Positions 12,217-23,900 of a DNA stretch of 64,000 nucleotides are shown in pieces (position 1 is the first letter of the stretch; every line of letters starts with the position of its first letter). The translations under genes and the position numbers were made by a program. Under the pieces are notes generated by a model, which did no database searches, had not been told where the DNA came from, and saw only the letters and a program-made list of their open reading frames with translations. The stretch spans positions 77,323,212 through 77,387,211 of the forward strand of contig JAVMKO010000009.1 of NCBI GenBank assembly GCA_032164245.1, given 5' to 3'. The stretch is from Sternotherus odoratus. Lineage: Eukaryota > Chordata > Testudines > Kinosternidae.

Positions 12217-13426
12217 CTTGTGCTAATCTGATTGATTATGGATCTCTTGAGCATCAGTCCAATAACTTAACAAAAGAATAATCTTTCCCCTTCTTAAATT
12301 ATCTACTCCCTGATCATCTTTATCCTTGGTAGTCTGGGATTTATTAATTTTAACAATGAATTACCAGTTAATAATAGGTTATCAGTGTCAAATTTTTAAA
12401 AGATCTTAGTGCCAGTGCCCAAATCAGTTTTGTATGAGGAGGAGGAGGAAGTCTCTTCTTTCCCCTCCTCCTTGCATAAGAATACATCTTGGTGAATGAC
12501 TTTCTCTTCCCTTTTGGATTACTGAACAGGCAAGTCATACCAACAAGCCATTGACAGACATATTTTCAAACACAGCTGTAGTTGGTATGCCTGTAAAAAT
12601 GATGGGCATCCACAAATTCCCACCTTGTCTCAAGACATTTCTCAGTTGGCCCTGGAAAGAGATTTGTCTTCACTTGGAATGAAGTGAAAAGAATGAGACA
12701 AGTGTCTCTTGCTCCTGTAACTCAGAGTCCAGAGGAGCATCCTGAAGAGCTAGGTCTGTAATATCCCGGTCAGATTCTGTTTCAACTATTCATTGGCTCT
12801 GTTTGTTTGTGCCATTTGTTTGAAATCTATGGGAGGGGGAACACAACCTACGCTTGGCACTGTGACGTTTTAATTTAAGTCACGAGAAAAACAAAACAAC
12901 AAATAAATGCCAACAGCATGAAAGGGCTTTTTCCTGAACCCCAAACCTCTGTGCTTCATGTCTGTTTGGTTGCACTGACCTCAGGTCTTTCACAGTCACT
13001 AATATAGATGATGATGGGAAATACTATTTACCTTTCACAAGTTCAACCTAAAATAGAGTTTTAAACTAAACATTACAGTATTCTCCAATTACTTATGCTG
13101 CTGTCCATATGCATAATTCAGAAATGGGTGATTCAGCTTCCTTCTAAAGATCTGTTAACATGAAAAATAGCTTCTGCTGAACATGCTGAAGTAATGTTTA
13201 TCCACATTGGCACATCTTAAGGAAATGTACTTGTATGGCAAATTTTAGCACATTTAAATTGTTCATTAAAAATACACCTACGCTATACAAAAGCAATACA
13301 ATATTACAAGGGACCCGTAATTACCAAAAAACTGTCAATTTTCCTCTCATGTGTACATCAATATTTCCTTAAATGCAAGATTCCACAATGAGTAAAGATA
13401 CTTGATTTTGTCATTTATTATATACA
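12217..13426. other. Unannotated stretch
   Basis: A short purine/pyrimidine mirror-like patch occurs at 12438-12472 (GAGGAGGAGG then CCCCTCCTCC). Nothing else can be supported. Confidence 0.4.
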
Positions 13427-13450
13427 CTAGTGAAAATACCCGGCGTTGCT

Positions 13451-13510
13451 CGGGTCCGTCGGAGGTGGGGAGGGGGCAGAGAGCTGAGCGAGTGCAGGGT
13501 CCGTTGGAGG
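13451..13510 (+). repeat. 60-bp direct repeat, copy A1 (flanks the minisatellite)
   Basis: Starts CGGGTCCGTCGGAGGTGGGG and ends AGGGTCCGTTGGAGG. It matches 14087-14146 at 57 of 60 positions by eye. A partial third copy (AGGGGGCAGAGAGC) follows at about 13514-13528. Confidence 0.9.
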
Positions 13511-13540
13511 AGGGAGGGGGCAGAGAGCAACCTGACACCC

Positions 13541-14086
13541 CCACCTCACCCCCCCGACCAAACCCAACACCCCCACCTCACTTACCCCTCGACCAACCCC
13601 AACTCACATTTTCACCCCCCCCACCCAAACCCAACACCCCACGTTACCCCCCTACCAACACCTTCTGACCAACACCCACACCTCACCCCCTATAGACCAA
13701 ACCTGACACACCCACCTCACTTCCCCCCCCCAAACAAACCCGACACCCCTACCTACCACCACAAACAAACCCGACACCCACACCTCACTTACCCCTCGAC
13801 CAACCCCGACCCCCCTGACCAAACCCCCCACCAACCCCAACCCCCCCTGACCAACCCCCCCACCAACCTCAACCCCCCCTGACCAACCCCAACACCCACC
13901 CCTCACCCCCCACCCACCCCGACACCTTCCCACCCCCCCAGACCAAACACAACACCCCCGGCTCACTTACCCCCCGACCAAACCCGACACCCCCACCTCA
14001 CCCCCCGACCAAACCCGACACCCCCACCTCACCCCCCGACCAAACCTGACACCCCTACCTCACTAACCCTCCGACCAAACCCAACT
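13541..14086 (+). repeat. C-rich minisatellite, about 31-bp period
   Basis: The repeat unit is approximately CGACCAAACCCGACACCCCC followed by ACCTCACCCCC. In the well-preserved part, AACCCGACA starts at 13981 and 14012 and AACCTGAC at 14043, a 31-bp period. The top strand has almost no G; the bottom strand is G-rich and could form quadruplexes. The 150- and 104-codon open frames here are repeat artefacts. Confidence 0.9.
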
Positions 14087-14146
14087 CGGGTCCGTCGGAG
14101 GTGGGGAGGGAGCAGAGAGCTGAGTGAATGCAGGGTCCGTTGGAGG
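14087..14146 (+). repeat. 60-bp direct repeat, copy A2
   Basis: Second copy of the 13451-13510 unit, differing at three positions. It closes the minisatellite on its right side inside the Helitron. Confidence 0.9.
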
Positions 14147-14349
14147 GGGTATTATGACATCATAACTATGTCACAGAGAACAGCAGCTGCCCAGCTGATG
14201 TGATTGGCCTTTAAATAATTTCACCCCTGGGGGGCGTCAGAGGTGAGATTTGAAAAATTTTCGACTCTTACCCTGATTAGGACCCTAAGACCTACAACTG
14301 TACCAAATTTCAAGTCTCTAGCTCAAACCGTGTGGAAGGAGTAAGTGCA

Positions 14350-14392
14350 CATACATACATACATGCATACATACACGCATACACCATTTGAC
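14350..14392 (+). repeat. (CATA)n microsatellite in the Helitron 5' end
   Basis: Interrupted CATA/CATG tetranucleotides, about ten units. Confidence 0.85.
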
Positions 14393-14407
14393 TTTTATTA
14401 ATATAGA

Positions 14408-16724
14408 TTTGTTATTTATTACACAGCCACTGTAGACTCTCATACTCTGGTGATCCATCTAGTAAATATAATTAGGATAGACAAGCAGAAAGACAATGCC
14501 CTGGCAGGAAAAAAAAGCCTCCCGGGGAAGGGGTTGTGACTATGCAAAGTGACCACAACCTCAGTTGCTCTGGCTAGGATTTAGGAATCCAGTGCAGTCC
14601 AAAAACTGGTCAGGAACCTGCTGGGAAAGGGGTATGGCTAAGGTAGCTAGGTTATCACTGTTTCAGGCTCTCTGAGGGATTTTAAATTATAGTAATTTAA
14701 GTTTCTATTACCTTGCTTTTCTATTTGTGAAATGCATTACTTTCTCTGAAGCTCACACGCAACTCCTCCCCCCCCCCTTTTTAAGTGACAGGAAAGTATT
14801 TGATGGGTGAGTTATTTCTAGCAATAATTAATTAATTTGAAACCAGAAAGGTACATGTATTCTCTAAGATCATATGATGTAGTGCTATGTTGTATAATTA
14901 TACTAGAGCTATTTCTTTTCATTTCTTTTGCATTCAATTGAGAAGCTCCTAATATCCTTGGTTTTTTTCATTTGTACTGATTTTGCTGTAAGAGCAGACT
15001 GCCATATGTTCTTCCTTTCAATTGACTGTAACATGAAGAGCCCAATTCTGCTCTCAATTACACTGGTGCATCAGTAAACAAATTTTGACACTAGATTCAT
15101 ATTTAGCTTTTATTAAATTGCTTTTCAGTGGTATTTGAATATGAGAGCCCAGTAACTCTTAAACTTTGCATGCACATATTAGACATTTGTATGGGCACTT
15201 ACTAGAGCCACAGGAGAAAGCAATGGAAGCCTGGAGCTCTTGCAGCTGTTTTTGATAAAAAGATGTGATATCTGCCTACTCACGTGTAAATTTGTTTTGG
15301 GCAGGAGTTCTTGCATCTCTCTCACTCTCTGCTGTGTAGCACAGTGACAGCCCCTATTCAATAAGTCATTAATAGGAGGTCCATCCTGATTGGGAACTGT
15401 GGAATAAAAACTAGTTTCTTGGACCTGGTCTGCAAGATTATGCCTTAATATTTTTATATTTGTTGAAATCAATAGACAGATTCCCACTGACTTCAGTGGG
15501 TTTTGGATCAGGTACTTAATGCTGAGGCCAACAGGATTCCTATACTTTTCTGAAACTGCTCAGCGTGTGTAACAGGGTGATATAACAACACCTAAAGTAC
15601 AATGAGCAGGATATTTTATAGTGTGAAAAGAAAATCTCCCAGAGAGAGAGAGAGACACACACACACACACATGCAGCTTAATCTGAGAATTTTCTGCTCT
15701 GGGGAGCTGCAAATGGGCAACATGGATGCTAATATCTGGAGGAAGGGGGCAGGTGCCAGGCTAAATAAAGAAATGTGAGTGCATGCACAGACCGCACTTC
15801 TTTTCATATCCACGGGGAAGCAGAATGTGGAGGGAATTAATGAGTACATTTGACACCAGGGAATAAAATTACAGCATAAACATCACAGTAAACAACAAAG
15901 CCCCAGAGTTAGGTATTAATTTGTTATGGAATAGGCCACAGGTTTCTATTGTCTATGATATGGACTGACTAGTGCTGGGGGGGGCGATATTTTGCATTGG
16001 GGTGGAGCCGGTTATATATTCTAATGAACATGAATATAGAGAGAGAATTAATATGAAGAGCAGTGAGATATACTAACTTGTAGGAAGACATTGCCTCTCT
16101 GCTGCTGGATGTTTGATCAAGACCCCCAACTCTGATTCCAGGCTCATATGTTTGTATGTTGGACTTTGTCAATAGGAGGATTATAAGTGATGTGGCATGT
16201 GATAAAAACAGCTCTTTCAAGATCACATGCTAACACTCCTTCAAGTGTATCTCTCCTGAAAACCTAGACATGCTTTTTCTGCAGGCATGTCACTAAAACA
16301 AATAGCATGTTCATTTGTACCATTCCTACCAAGAACTCATAACTTGCCTCCTGCAAGGCACCTACCCTCAGATTTGCATGTTCTTCCAACTAACCCTGGA
16401 TGATGAGATAGGAATATTTATTCTAATTTGTATATGGAATACTATGAGACAGCAGCAGCTAAATGATCTGCCTGCAGAGTTTAGTATCCACATTTTCAGA
16501 GAAGACTTGTGCATATTTTTCCTTTATATATATATGTGTTTGTTGGCATCCCTCAGACTGCATGCATACAGGGCGAATCAGATTAGCACTAGTGATATTA
16601 GACATGTAAATCATCTCCTCAATTTTTAATGTCACTAATGCTGTGCTACCAGTATTCTTCTAAAAGATGTAATATCATATAAATTGTTCTTATCTACCTA
16701 GCACAGAATAAGATGCAATGAGTT
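14408..16724. other. Unannotated AT-rich stretch
   Basis: Apart from the GA/CA tract at 15641, no gene or repeat family can be supported. Fragments such as CCCAATTCTGCTCTCAATTA (15033) and TGACTTCAGTGGGTTTTGGA (15489) hint at decayed palindromic MITEs like 25349-25462, but boundaries are not visible. Confidence 0.4.
15641..15671 (+). repeat. Compound (GA)n(CA)n microsatellite
   Basis: An AG dinucleotide run passes directly into an AC run. Confidence 0.92.
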
Positions 16725-16973
16725 TAAAATTGCTGCAAGGGAGATTTAGGTCGGACATTAGAAAAAAACGTACAAACTGTCAGGGTAGTTAAGCACTGGA
16801 ACAAATTGCCTAGGGAGGTTATGAAATCTCATCACTGGAGATTTTTAAGAATAGGTTAGAGAAACACTTGTCAGCAGTGGTGTAGTAGTTAATACTTAGT
16901 TCTGCCTCCGTTCAGGGGAGTGGACTAGATAGATGACTTATTGAGTTCCCTTCCAGTCCTACAATTCTATATT
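16725..16973 (+). mobile_element. CR1 LINE 3'-end copy, plus strand
   Basis: In order it shows GGAGATTTAGGTCGGACATT, GGTAGTTAAGCACTGGAACA, AATTGCCTAGGGAGGTTATG, CATCACTGGAGATTTTTAAG, and a terminal CTTCCAGTCCTACAATTCTA. These are the last ORF2 codons and 3' UTR of a CR1 subfamily. It is 5'-truncated and non-coding now. It faces the SINE at 16997-17180 tail to tail. Confidence 0.85.
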
Positions 16974-16996
16974 ATAATATATGGAGATATATCTGT

Positions 16997-17180
16997 CTCA
17001 TAGAACTGGAAGGACCTTGGAAAGGTTTTTGAGTCCAGTGTCTCCTGCCTACACTAGCAGGACCAAGTACTGTCCCCAGACAGATTTTCTGCCCCTGATC
17101 CCTAAATAGCCCTCTCAAGGATTGAACTCACAACCCTGGGTTTAGCAGGCTAATGCTCAAACCACCAAGCTATCCCTCCC
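16997..17180 (-). mobile_element. tRNA-headed SINE with CR1-like tail
   Basis: Read on the minus strand from 17180, the head has a Pol III A box TAGCTTGGTGG (17172-17162) and a B box GAGTTCAATCC (17129-17119) at tRNA-like spacing, so it derives from a tRNA. The distal end, AGGTCCTTCCAGTTCTATGA, resembles the CR1 3' terminus, which suggests CR1 reverse transcriptase mobilises it. This is the turtle tRNA/CR1 SINE type. The tRNA fold is decayed, so it is not a functional tRNA gene. Confidence 0.82.
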
Positions 17181-18828
17181 TCAAAGTTTATGATTTAAGC
17201 AGCACATACATTCACAATCAAATCCCTGAATTAATGAAATTTTACTAAAATTCAATGTCCCAGGCCAATCAGAATGCAGAAATGCTCTATTGTTACTGAA
17301 GCAGTACACTTATTGCTTAAGTATAACAAGTCCCTGTACCCCGCATTTGATTTGCATGTTGACTATACAGTTATTGCTCAATATCTTTCTAGCATGGAAA
17401 TCCCAGTGCTTTTATTGGACTAAGACCATTATTATAGCCAGAATACACGAGACTGCATAATTATAGTAAGGTTATTTCGAATGGTTATGCAAATATCTGT
17501 ACTCTGACTACCATAACTCCTTCTACACTGATTGGCTACTGTTGACAGACAATTCATATGGTCACAACACACATAGCCACATTATCTGGTGACCCGCCCC
17601 TCACAATGACACCCATCCAGATCTTTATTAAATAAGGATTTATACTCAGTGGGAGCTAGGAGGAGCAAGGTGAAGATACTGAGAAGACATAAATTACAGG
17701 GGAAGAGGTCAGATGTTGAGGTGGCTATTTTGATGTTGGCATATGGGTGTTCTAAATGCAGTAGCCAATCAGAATAAAGCAATTTACAGTATCCACTCAG
17801 AGGTCAGGGAGAGAGAGGCGAGACTGTGCATTTCAGAATGATGATAACCTGAGGTTGATTCCTGATAACTCAGTAATAAAGTCTTTAATCTCAAACACTA
17901 TTTAGTCCAGAACAAAGTTATCATCACAAGAATAAGAATCATGCCCAAGTTATTATATAAACATTTGTTTTCTGTTTTCAAAGATTTCCCTTCCCTCTTC
18001 TCTTTCCCTCTTGGATACAGACACACACATTTAGTCTTACTTCTTAATGCCTGGGCTTTTGTCCAGAAAAAGCAAAATAATAATAAGATGTATTAATATA
18101 GAAGAGCAGTTTTGGCTTGCACATTTTTAGGACTTTATTTGATTTCAGGTAAGCATGTATTTAGACATTTGTAATGGTATCTCCAATTAAGTACTTATTT
18201 TAATACATTTATTAGTTGTGCATTACAATAGTTACTTTGGAGCTTTTTCTGTCTGTGGAGCAAAGAAAAAGGCATGTATTATTTAGCTGATAGGTTACTG
18301 CTTTGGAAATATTCCAGTCTAACGTGGTGACCTGACTGCACACATGCAAACTAAGTCTACATACAAGAAGTTTATAATAACATTTAAGCTGAGAGAGTGC
18401 AATGCAGCAAATTGCATTTCTAAATGAAATAATTCAGCTGTTTTGGTTCCCCCATGTCCAAAGGAGTAATGCAGGGAAGAAACTGTGCCTTAGGAATTCC
18501 TTCCTTGCTCTAGAGAGATTTAAATGTATTACTAGCCTTTATGACTACCAAATAACTACCTCTGCATCATCTCAGTGGTGCTGCTCAGTGTACTGATGTA
18601 CAGAGATAAGGATCCACCCACTTCCTTGTCCCTCTTTGTCTGCTCCTTGCTCACTTGCTTTGGTGAGAATGGAGGGAATAGTGGGTGTGCAGCAGCTACT
18701 TACTCCTCAGTGCCTGGACCTACGGTCTACCGAAATCATGAAGAATAGGGAAGATCGGACCCACACTTACATCCCTGTGTAGCAACATCAGCTGGACCAT
18801 GATCTGAACCTAAAGGAGAGGAAGTATT
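17181..18828. other. Unannotated AT-rich stretch
   Basis: No family-like open frame, no RNA gene and no repeat termini recognised. Confidence 0.4.
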
Positions 18829-18920
18829 TTCTAATGGACAGAACAGGGGACCGGGAACCAGGACCCTGGAATCTCATTCCCAGCTCAATTGCTGATTTAC
18901 AATAGAACCTTTCAGGTAAT
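18829..18920 (+). mobile_element. MIR-like SINE fragment
   Basis: ATGGACAGAACAGGGGACC, ACCAGGACCCTGGAATCTCA and TTCCCAGCTCAATTGCTGAT correspond to the 5' half of the MIR-like SINE. The 3' half is lost. Confidence 0.5.
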
Positions 18921-18972
18921 CAATCTATAATTTGTATAATACTTACTTTTCCTCAGAGGAGTGTGGTGTGCC

Positions 18973-19042
18973 TTAATTAATTTTGTTAATTTTGTTAATT
19001 TGTTAATTTTTGTTAATTTGTTAATTAATTTAATTAATTTTG
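18973..19042 (+). repeat. AT-rich tandem repeat (TTGTTAATTT)n
   Basis: Irregular repeats of TTAATTTTG/TTGTTAATTT, about seven units. Confidence 0.85.
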
Positions 19043-20540
19043 AGATCATTTGTTAAAAAGAGCTGCTATATATAAGCATTATCATCAATTATTACAAAAA
19101 TTAAAAGTGCCATAGGATTTTTTAAAAAATATTTTTATTGAAAATCTCATTCCCAGTCAATGGCTGATGTGATTATGTCATTACAGCAAATATCTATGGT
19201 CAACATACAAATCTCCAAAAACTTGGAATTCTAAAGTACAAGTAGCCATATACTTAGCATGCTGTGCAAACAATGCTTCATTGGCAATGATAGCTATGTT
19301 TTGGAGTTGCAGAAACATCTACCTGCTGTATTGTAAAGCGATTCCAGCAGTTAACCTACTCCTAAAGATGCCTCTGAAATGTGCACAAACACCACTGCTA
19401 GCATCAGTTGCCTTGGGCAGCAGGAAACTTATCTCTCTTCACTGTTTGATCTCAAGCTGTGCATACTGTGTGGCATCATCATTAGGTATCAAGAACAAGT
19501 GTGATTTTCTTCCTTGGTGTGAAAAGAACATACAATCATTTAGCCTTCAAACCCGTAATATTGGAGGGAGCAAGGACCTGGCTGTTAGAACTGGTTCAAA
19601 TCTGTATTTTTCTATTGGTTTCCTGGTGGCAATGTGTATTTCTTATCTCCCGCCAATAACATATATAAAAGAGTATTAAGCAACAAAATGGAGCACTCCC
19701 AGCTTCAGTCATTGCCATTAAAAAAATCAGCATGTGTCAGTTACCGTACAGTGACATCTGAGAAACCACAGTTGTTCAATGCACTTTGAATAGGAAGTAA
19801 CTATAATAGCTTCAGGGTATGTGTTGACAAAGTTTTAAGGGTGACCACGCTATCTTCAAACACTATGGACAAAAGAGAATAACTTCTCTGTTTGCTTCAC
19901 TCTTTCATTTCAAATCCCTTCTATCGGTATGTGCCCCTTTGTCTCTTTTACGATCAGAGTGTAGCAACCCAAAATCAGCTCCAGATTCAGCCCTTTTGAC
20001 TAGCTGCACTTGAAGTGAGCTTGCAAAATTTGGAGGATGTGTCTTGCGTATGTGCAATTCAGGATGTCCTTGTCTCATTTCCTAGCCTTCTTGGATAAAA
20101 TAATTTAGAAATTTTGTATGATGAAAATGATAACTCCCTAGACTGTGGTTCATATCAAATTTACTGATCAATCAATTAGCTTCTCTGCCAATATTCTTGA
20201 AAACAAGCATGTGAGTCAAAACTATGGTGTGTGTCCTATTAACCATAGCGGTTCTAGATTCTTTTCCAGCCCAACAAAACCCAAATACGAAGTTTCCTAA
20301 TCAAGCCTCAAAGAGCATTTTGTATGTTGCACCTGAGTCTACCCTCTTCAATGTGGTCTAGCCAGTGAAGGATAATGAAACAATATAGCTATAAAATCTC
20401 TCATTCAGCATTCAAATGAAGGTCTCAGAGTCTCCTGTAGTAATTTTACTTACACAGTCTGCCCTTGAAGGTCTCTCAAAATCACTCAGTGCAGTAAAAT
20501 CTTGAAATCTGAAAACCAAGTGTTCCACTTTAGCTGTAGC
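19043..20540. other. Unannotated stretch
   Basis: A 132-codon plus-strand frame (19281-19679) is the longest non-repeat open frame here. It shows no domain, no recognisable family and no flanking splice or promoter context, so I do not call it a gene. Confidence 0.4.
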
Positions 20541-20930
20541 TAATTAGTCTACACATCCTGCAATGCAAAACTATAATTGACTCTGTGTATAAAACTATTT
20601 GGGGGGAGCCAGTGAATTTGCATGCTAATACAAGGTATGGGTTGTAAAGACAGCCCTGTCCATTATAAATGGGATATCAAAAAGGTACTAATTATAAAGA
20701 AGGGGGTGAATTGTTTTATAAACCAACTGCCTTGTACATCTGACTAATTGCTCTATACACTCTACAGTCCAAAAATACAATTGACCCTGTCTGTAAAGCT
20801 ATTTTGGGCAACCAAGGAATCATTAGCATGCCAAAACCAAGTGCCAGTTATAAAAGAGGGAGTGTGACCACTGCCACCATCTGCCTCTTATATCATTGGC
20901 TGATCTACACACACTGCAAAAAAAAACCCT
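20541..20930 (+). repeat. Diverged tandem duplication, 150-200 bp units
   Basis: TAATTAGTCTACACATCCTG (20541), TAATTGCTCTATACACTCTA (20745) and TTGGCTGATCTACACACACT (20896) start successive similar blocks. The first two continue with matching order: a CTATAATTGACTCTGTGTAT-like segment, TTTGGGGGGAGCCAG or TTTTGGGCAACCAAGG, and GCATGCTAATAC or GCATGCCAAAAC. The spacings are 204 and about 151 bp. It is an old duplication of unknown origin. Confidence 0.6.
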
Positions 20931-23900
20931 CTCTCTTTTACTGAATGCAATGTAAAAATGAGGCCGTAGGGGATTTTATGCATAGAGCACTTGCAATATT
21001 CTGTAGAAGAGTAATATCTTTCAAAGTGCTCCTCTGTTCAGAGGGAGGCTTGGCTGGCCAGGGTTACTGTTGCTTGAAGTATTGTGTCTTTGTGTGCTAT
21101 TTTGGGTAGACATTTAATCTTTTCTGGGGTTGCTCCTTTTTTTCCGCCAGTGACAAACACACATGCAAAAAGTTCCTTAGAGAGCCAAGCAACATGCTAA
21201 CATTTTTCCACTAATAGCCAGTAAACATTAGCAAATTAAAGACTTAAGGTTAAGGCTGTCTGAAAATTGAAGAATGACAACAATGGACCAGATGCTGCTG
21301 CCTTATACATTCTCAAAGCATTGTGAATGGCCAGTTGTACCATAAAAATGCCCAGGTTTTTTATACCATGTCATGGTCTTTTGCATGCAATCAAATGGTT
21401 CCAACACCTGTTTTTTTCATGTCCACATCTCCTATATAATTTGCATGATCCAACACATACTGGTGTTATTGCGTTCTTCTTAACCTCAAAGAGGAACTGC
21501 TACTATAGTATCTTTGTGTGCAATTGTTAAGAAATGTATATTCTTATCACTTAACTTCTTGGCTTAGCCTCTTTTTAAATTGAAGAAAATTATTTCACTA
21601 GGTTGCAGCTTTTTAGCTGCTAACTGTTGCTGGTAAGTGCTTCTATTTGCTCCCGGTGCCATACACCATGGTTTCAAAACAATACAAACATGGTTTGAAA
21701 AATGAAAACGGTCAAATATCCAGAGAACCAGAAGCTGAAGTTTAGAAAGAAAGGAATGAGATCAGACAATTTTCTTTCTGGGATGCAAGCTTGGGAGCTG
21801 GGAAGAGAAGGCAATGGAACAGCTCTTTCCTGCATACATCTTGAAATACTGCACACACCTGAAAGAAAATTTATGAAATGTGGTTCATTTAATTCCCTGG
21901 TGCCAGGGATTTCCCAATAACTACTCAGGCCAAACAAACTCTGTGGTTTGCACTAGCAAATTCTGACTCTTAGCTCCATCAGTTTCATCCATTGCTGGGT
22001 ATGAGGTAGTGAAATGCATGGTGGAACAGTGTGTGAACAAATTTCTTGTTCCAGAAACACAGCCACAGACACATTCTTAACTATGAATGTTAATGCACTG
22101 CACACAGACATCTGCCCTACTGTGGGAATGTAAATAACTTTTCATATCTCATTCTGATCCTTTTATTTTCTCTTGGTATCACTCACTGCATTGTGTGGCC
22201 CAGTCTAGCCTCAATGTAGTTCAACCACCTTTATCTAATACTTCTTTTATAGCATGATCAACCTATTCCCCAGATGGTTTCTACTTGAGTTTAGACATAT
22301 CTCCAATAATTTTAGTTTCTTAATTTTCCAGAACAGACTCTCCTCCCTGCACTCTTCTGGGAATCCTTCATTGGTCTCTCAGCCAATCTTTCATTCTATT
22401 CGCACAGAAGTTGATAGACTGACTCAGCAGAAACAAAACACAGATGAAGTCAGAGGATTTTCTTCAAAGAATATTCATACTCAGAAAAATTACTCATTAG
22501 AAAAGAAAATGTTTGAGAAGATTCCCCCAGCCTTGGGAGCAAGTCAGGGAGTGGAGCCCTACCATCAGCATCTCTGTTCCCCCACCCACTCAGCCAGCAG
22601 CTAATTTATAGTCCTTCCCTGTACACACAACTGAAGATACTCTCCAATTTGCTGAGGACCAGTAACGAATTTTGATAGTAACCAATATTATTTACCAAGG
22701 TAGTTTTCCAACTTCCACATATACAGGACACATAAATAACTATACGCTGGATCACTGCTTATTCCAAATGGCTATTTGAGGTGATCAACATGCACCTTCC
22801 ATTTCAAAAGAACTTAATATGTAACAAATGGCAAACACACTTTGTCTTTTATGACCTTGTTGGTAGCTGGAACATTACTATCTGTGGATCATAGTGTGAT
22901 AGACAGCACAGCTTCCTCCCTAGCTTCGTATCTTTTAGTCTAGTTTGTTGTGGTGCTGGAATATGATTCTTTCCTCTGTCTTTTTCTGCAGTCATATTGC
23001 CAGTCAAAGTTAACACTAGCTCCAACCACTTCTGGTTACCACCTCTTGGAGTGAGCTCTCAAACTCAGCCATAAAGACAACGTCATCAGTTATACCATAC
23101 CTGAGACAGAAGCATCTGCTGTCTCTAATGCATATGGTTATTTCATTATAAAGACTGAACAGATGCAGTGACATAATGCAGCTCTGCCTATCTCCTTCCC
23201 TGGTATTAAGCCACTATGTTTTGACATTTTGCTCTGGTAGTTGCTGTTTTCTGGTAATAGGAGAAACAGTACAACAATATGTAGGAAAGCCCAAAATTCA
23301 CAACAACAGAGTCCATGTAAGACGGCCAGGTTGTAACAGTCATTGTCATGAAAACCATCTGATTTCCTAGTTTTGTACTGAAGACTTTTGTACTGAAGAG
23401 GAAGTGGCTGGAGTAGAATACAGTAAGCTGGACTGTTTTTTCTTTAACACTGAGTTTCTGTTTCCACTTGCAGGTCATTACTGCTGCAGTGGCCACGTCT
23501 GATGCTATTTCAAGTTATAATTCACAACCACCACTGCTGGTGGTGTCTTCAGTGCAGATTTCAGGGCCTGAGTTCACATGGGAAAGATAGTCCTCCGATT
23601 CCCAATTCACTATAGAAGTTGTAGTCCTTTTTATCATGCAGCTATTGGCAGCTTTACAATTTTGCTTTCTGTAAAATAGGGGCTTTTTTAAATGTTAGAT
23701 TATCTTTACAAATTCTACAAGCATCATTCCATCTTAACACCAACAACTTCAAAAGAACAAAACTAACTTCATACTAAACAAGTGCAGACTGAGTGAAAAG
23801 CTAGAGCACTTACACTGGTCAGGATGACCCACGAGAGATGTATCGCATACTGTCAAAAGAACCTGTGCATACAAATAACACTAGTCAAACAAACTAGTAC

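Larger units (their letters stand above)
13427..14407 (-). mobile_element. Helitron (non-autonomous), 981 bp
   Basis: On the minus strand the element begins TCTATATTAATAAAAGTC directly after an A and ends with CTAG directly before a T. This is the rolling-circle Helitron rule: 5' TC, 3' CTRR, insertion between A and T, no target duplication. Eight bases before CTAG lies a short GC-rich hairpin (CCCGAGCAACGCCGGG), the expected 3' terminator. The 5' third contains ACCAAATTTCAAGTCTCTAG (plus strand, about 14305) and a (CATA)n patch. The element has no Rep/helicase ORF, so it would have moved using enzymes supplied in trans. The 5' terminus and hairpin resemble Helitrons known from invertebrates. 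The interior is dominated by a C-rich tandem array. Confidence 0.82.

Noticed and set aside
13402..13966. Open frames of 88-150 codons (Pro/Thr-rich on plus, Gly/Val-rich on minus)
   Set aside because: Products of the 31-bp minisatellite inside the Helitron.
13541..14086. CRISPR-like array of regular repeats
   Set aside because: Repeats are contiguous with no unique spacers, in a eukaryotic transposon context. It is a minisatellite.
17105..17180. tRNA gene, because A and B boxes are present
   Set aside because: The acceptor and anticodon stems are decayed, and the sequence continues into a CR1-like tail. It is the head of a SINE.
19281..19679. 132-codon frame, Cys/Leu-rich
   Set aside because: No known family. 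Isolated hydrophobic stretches occur by chance in AT-rich DNA.
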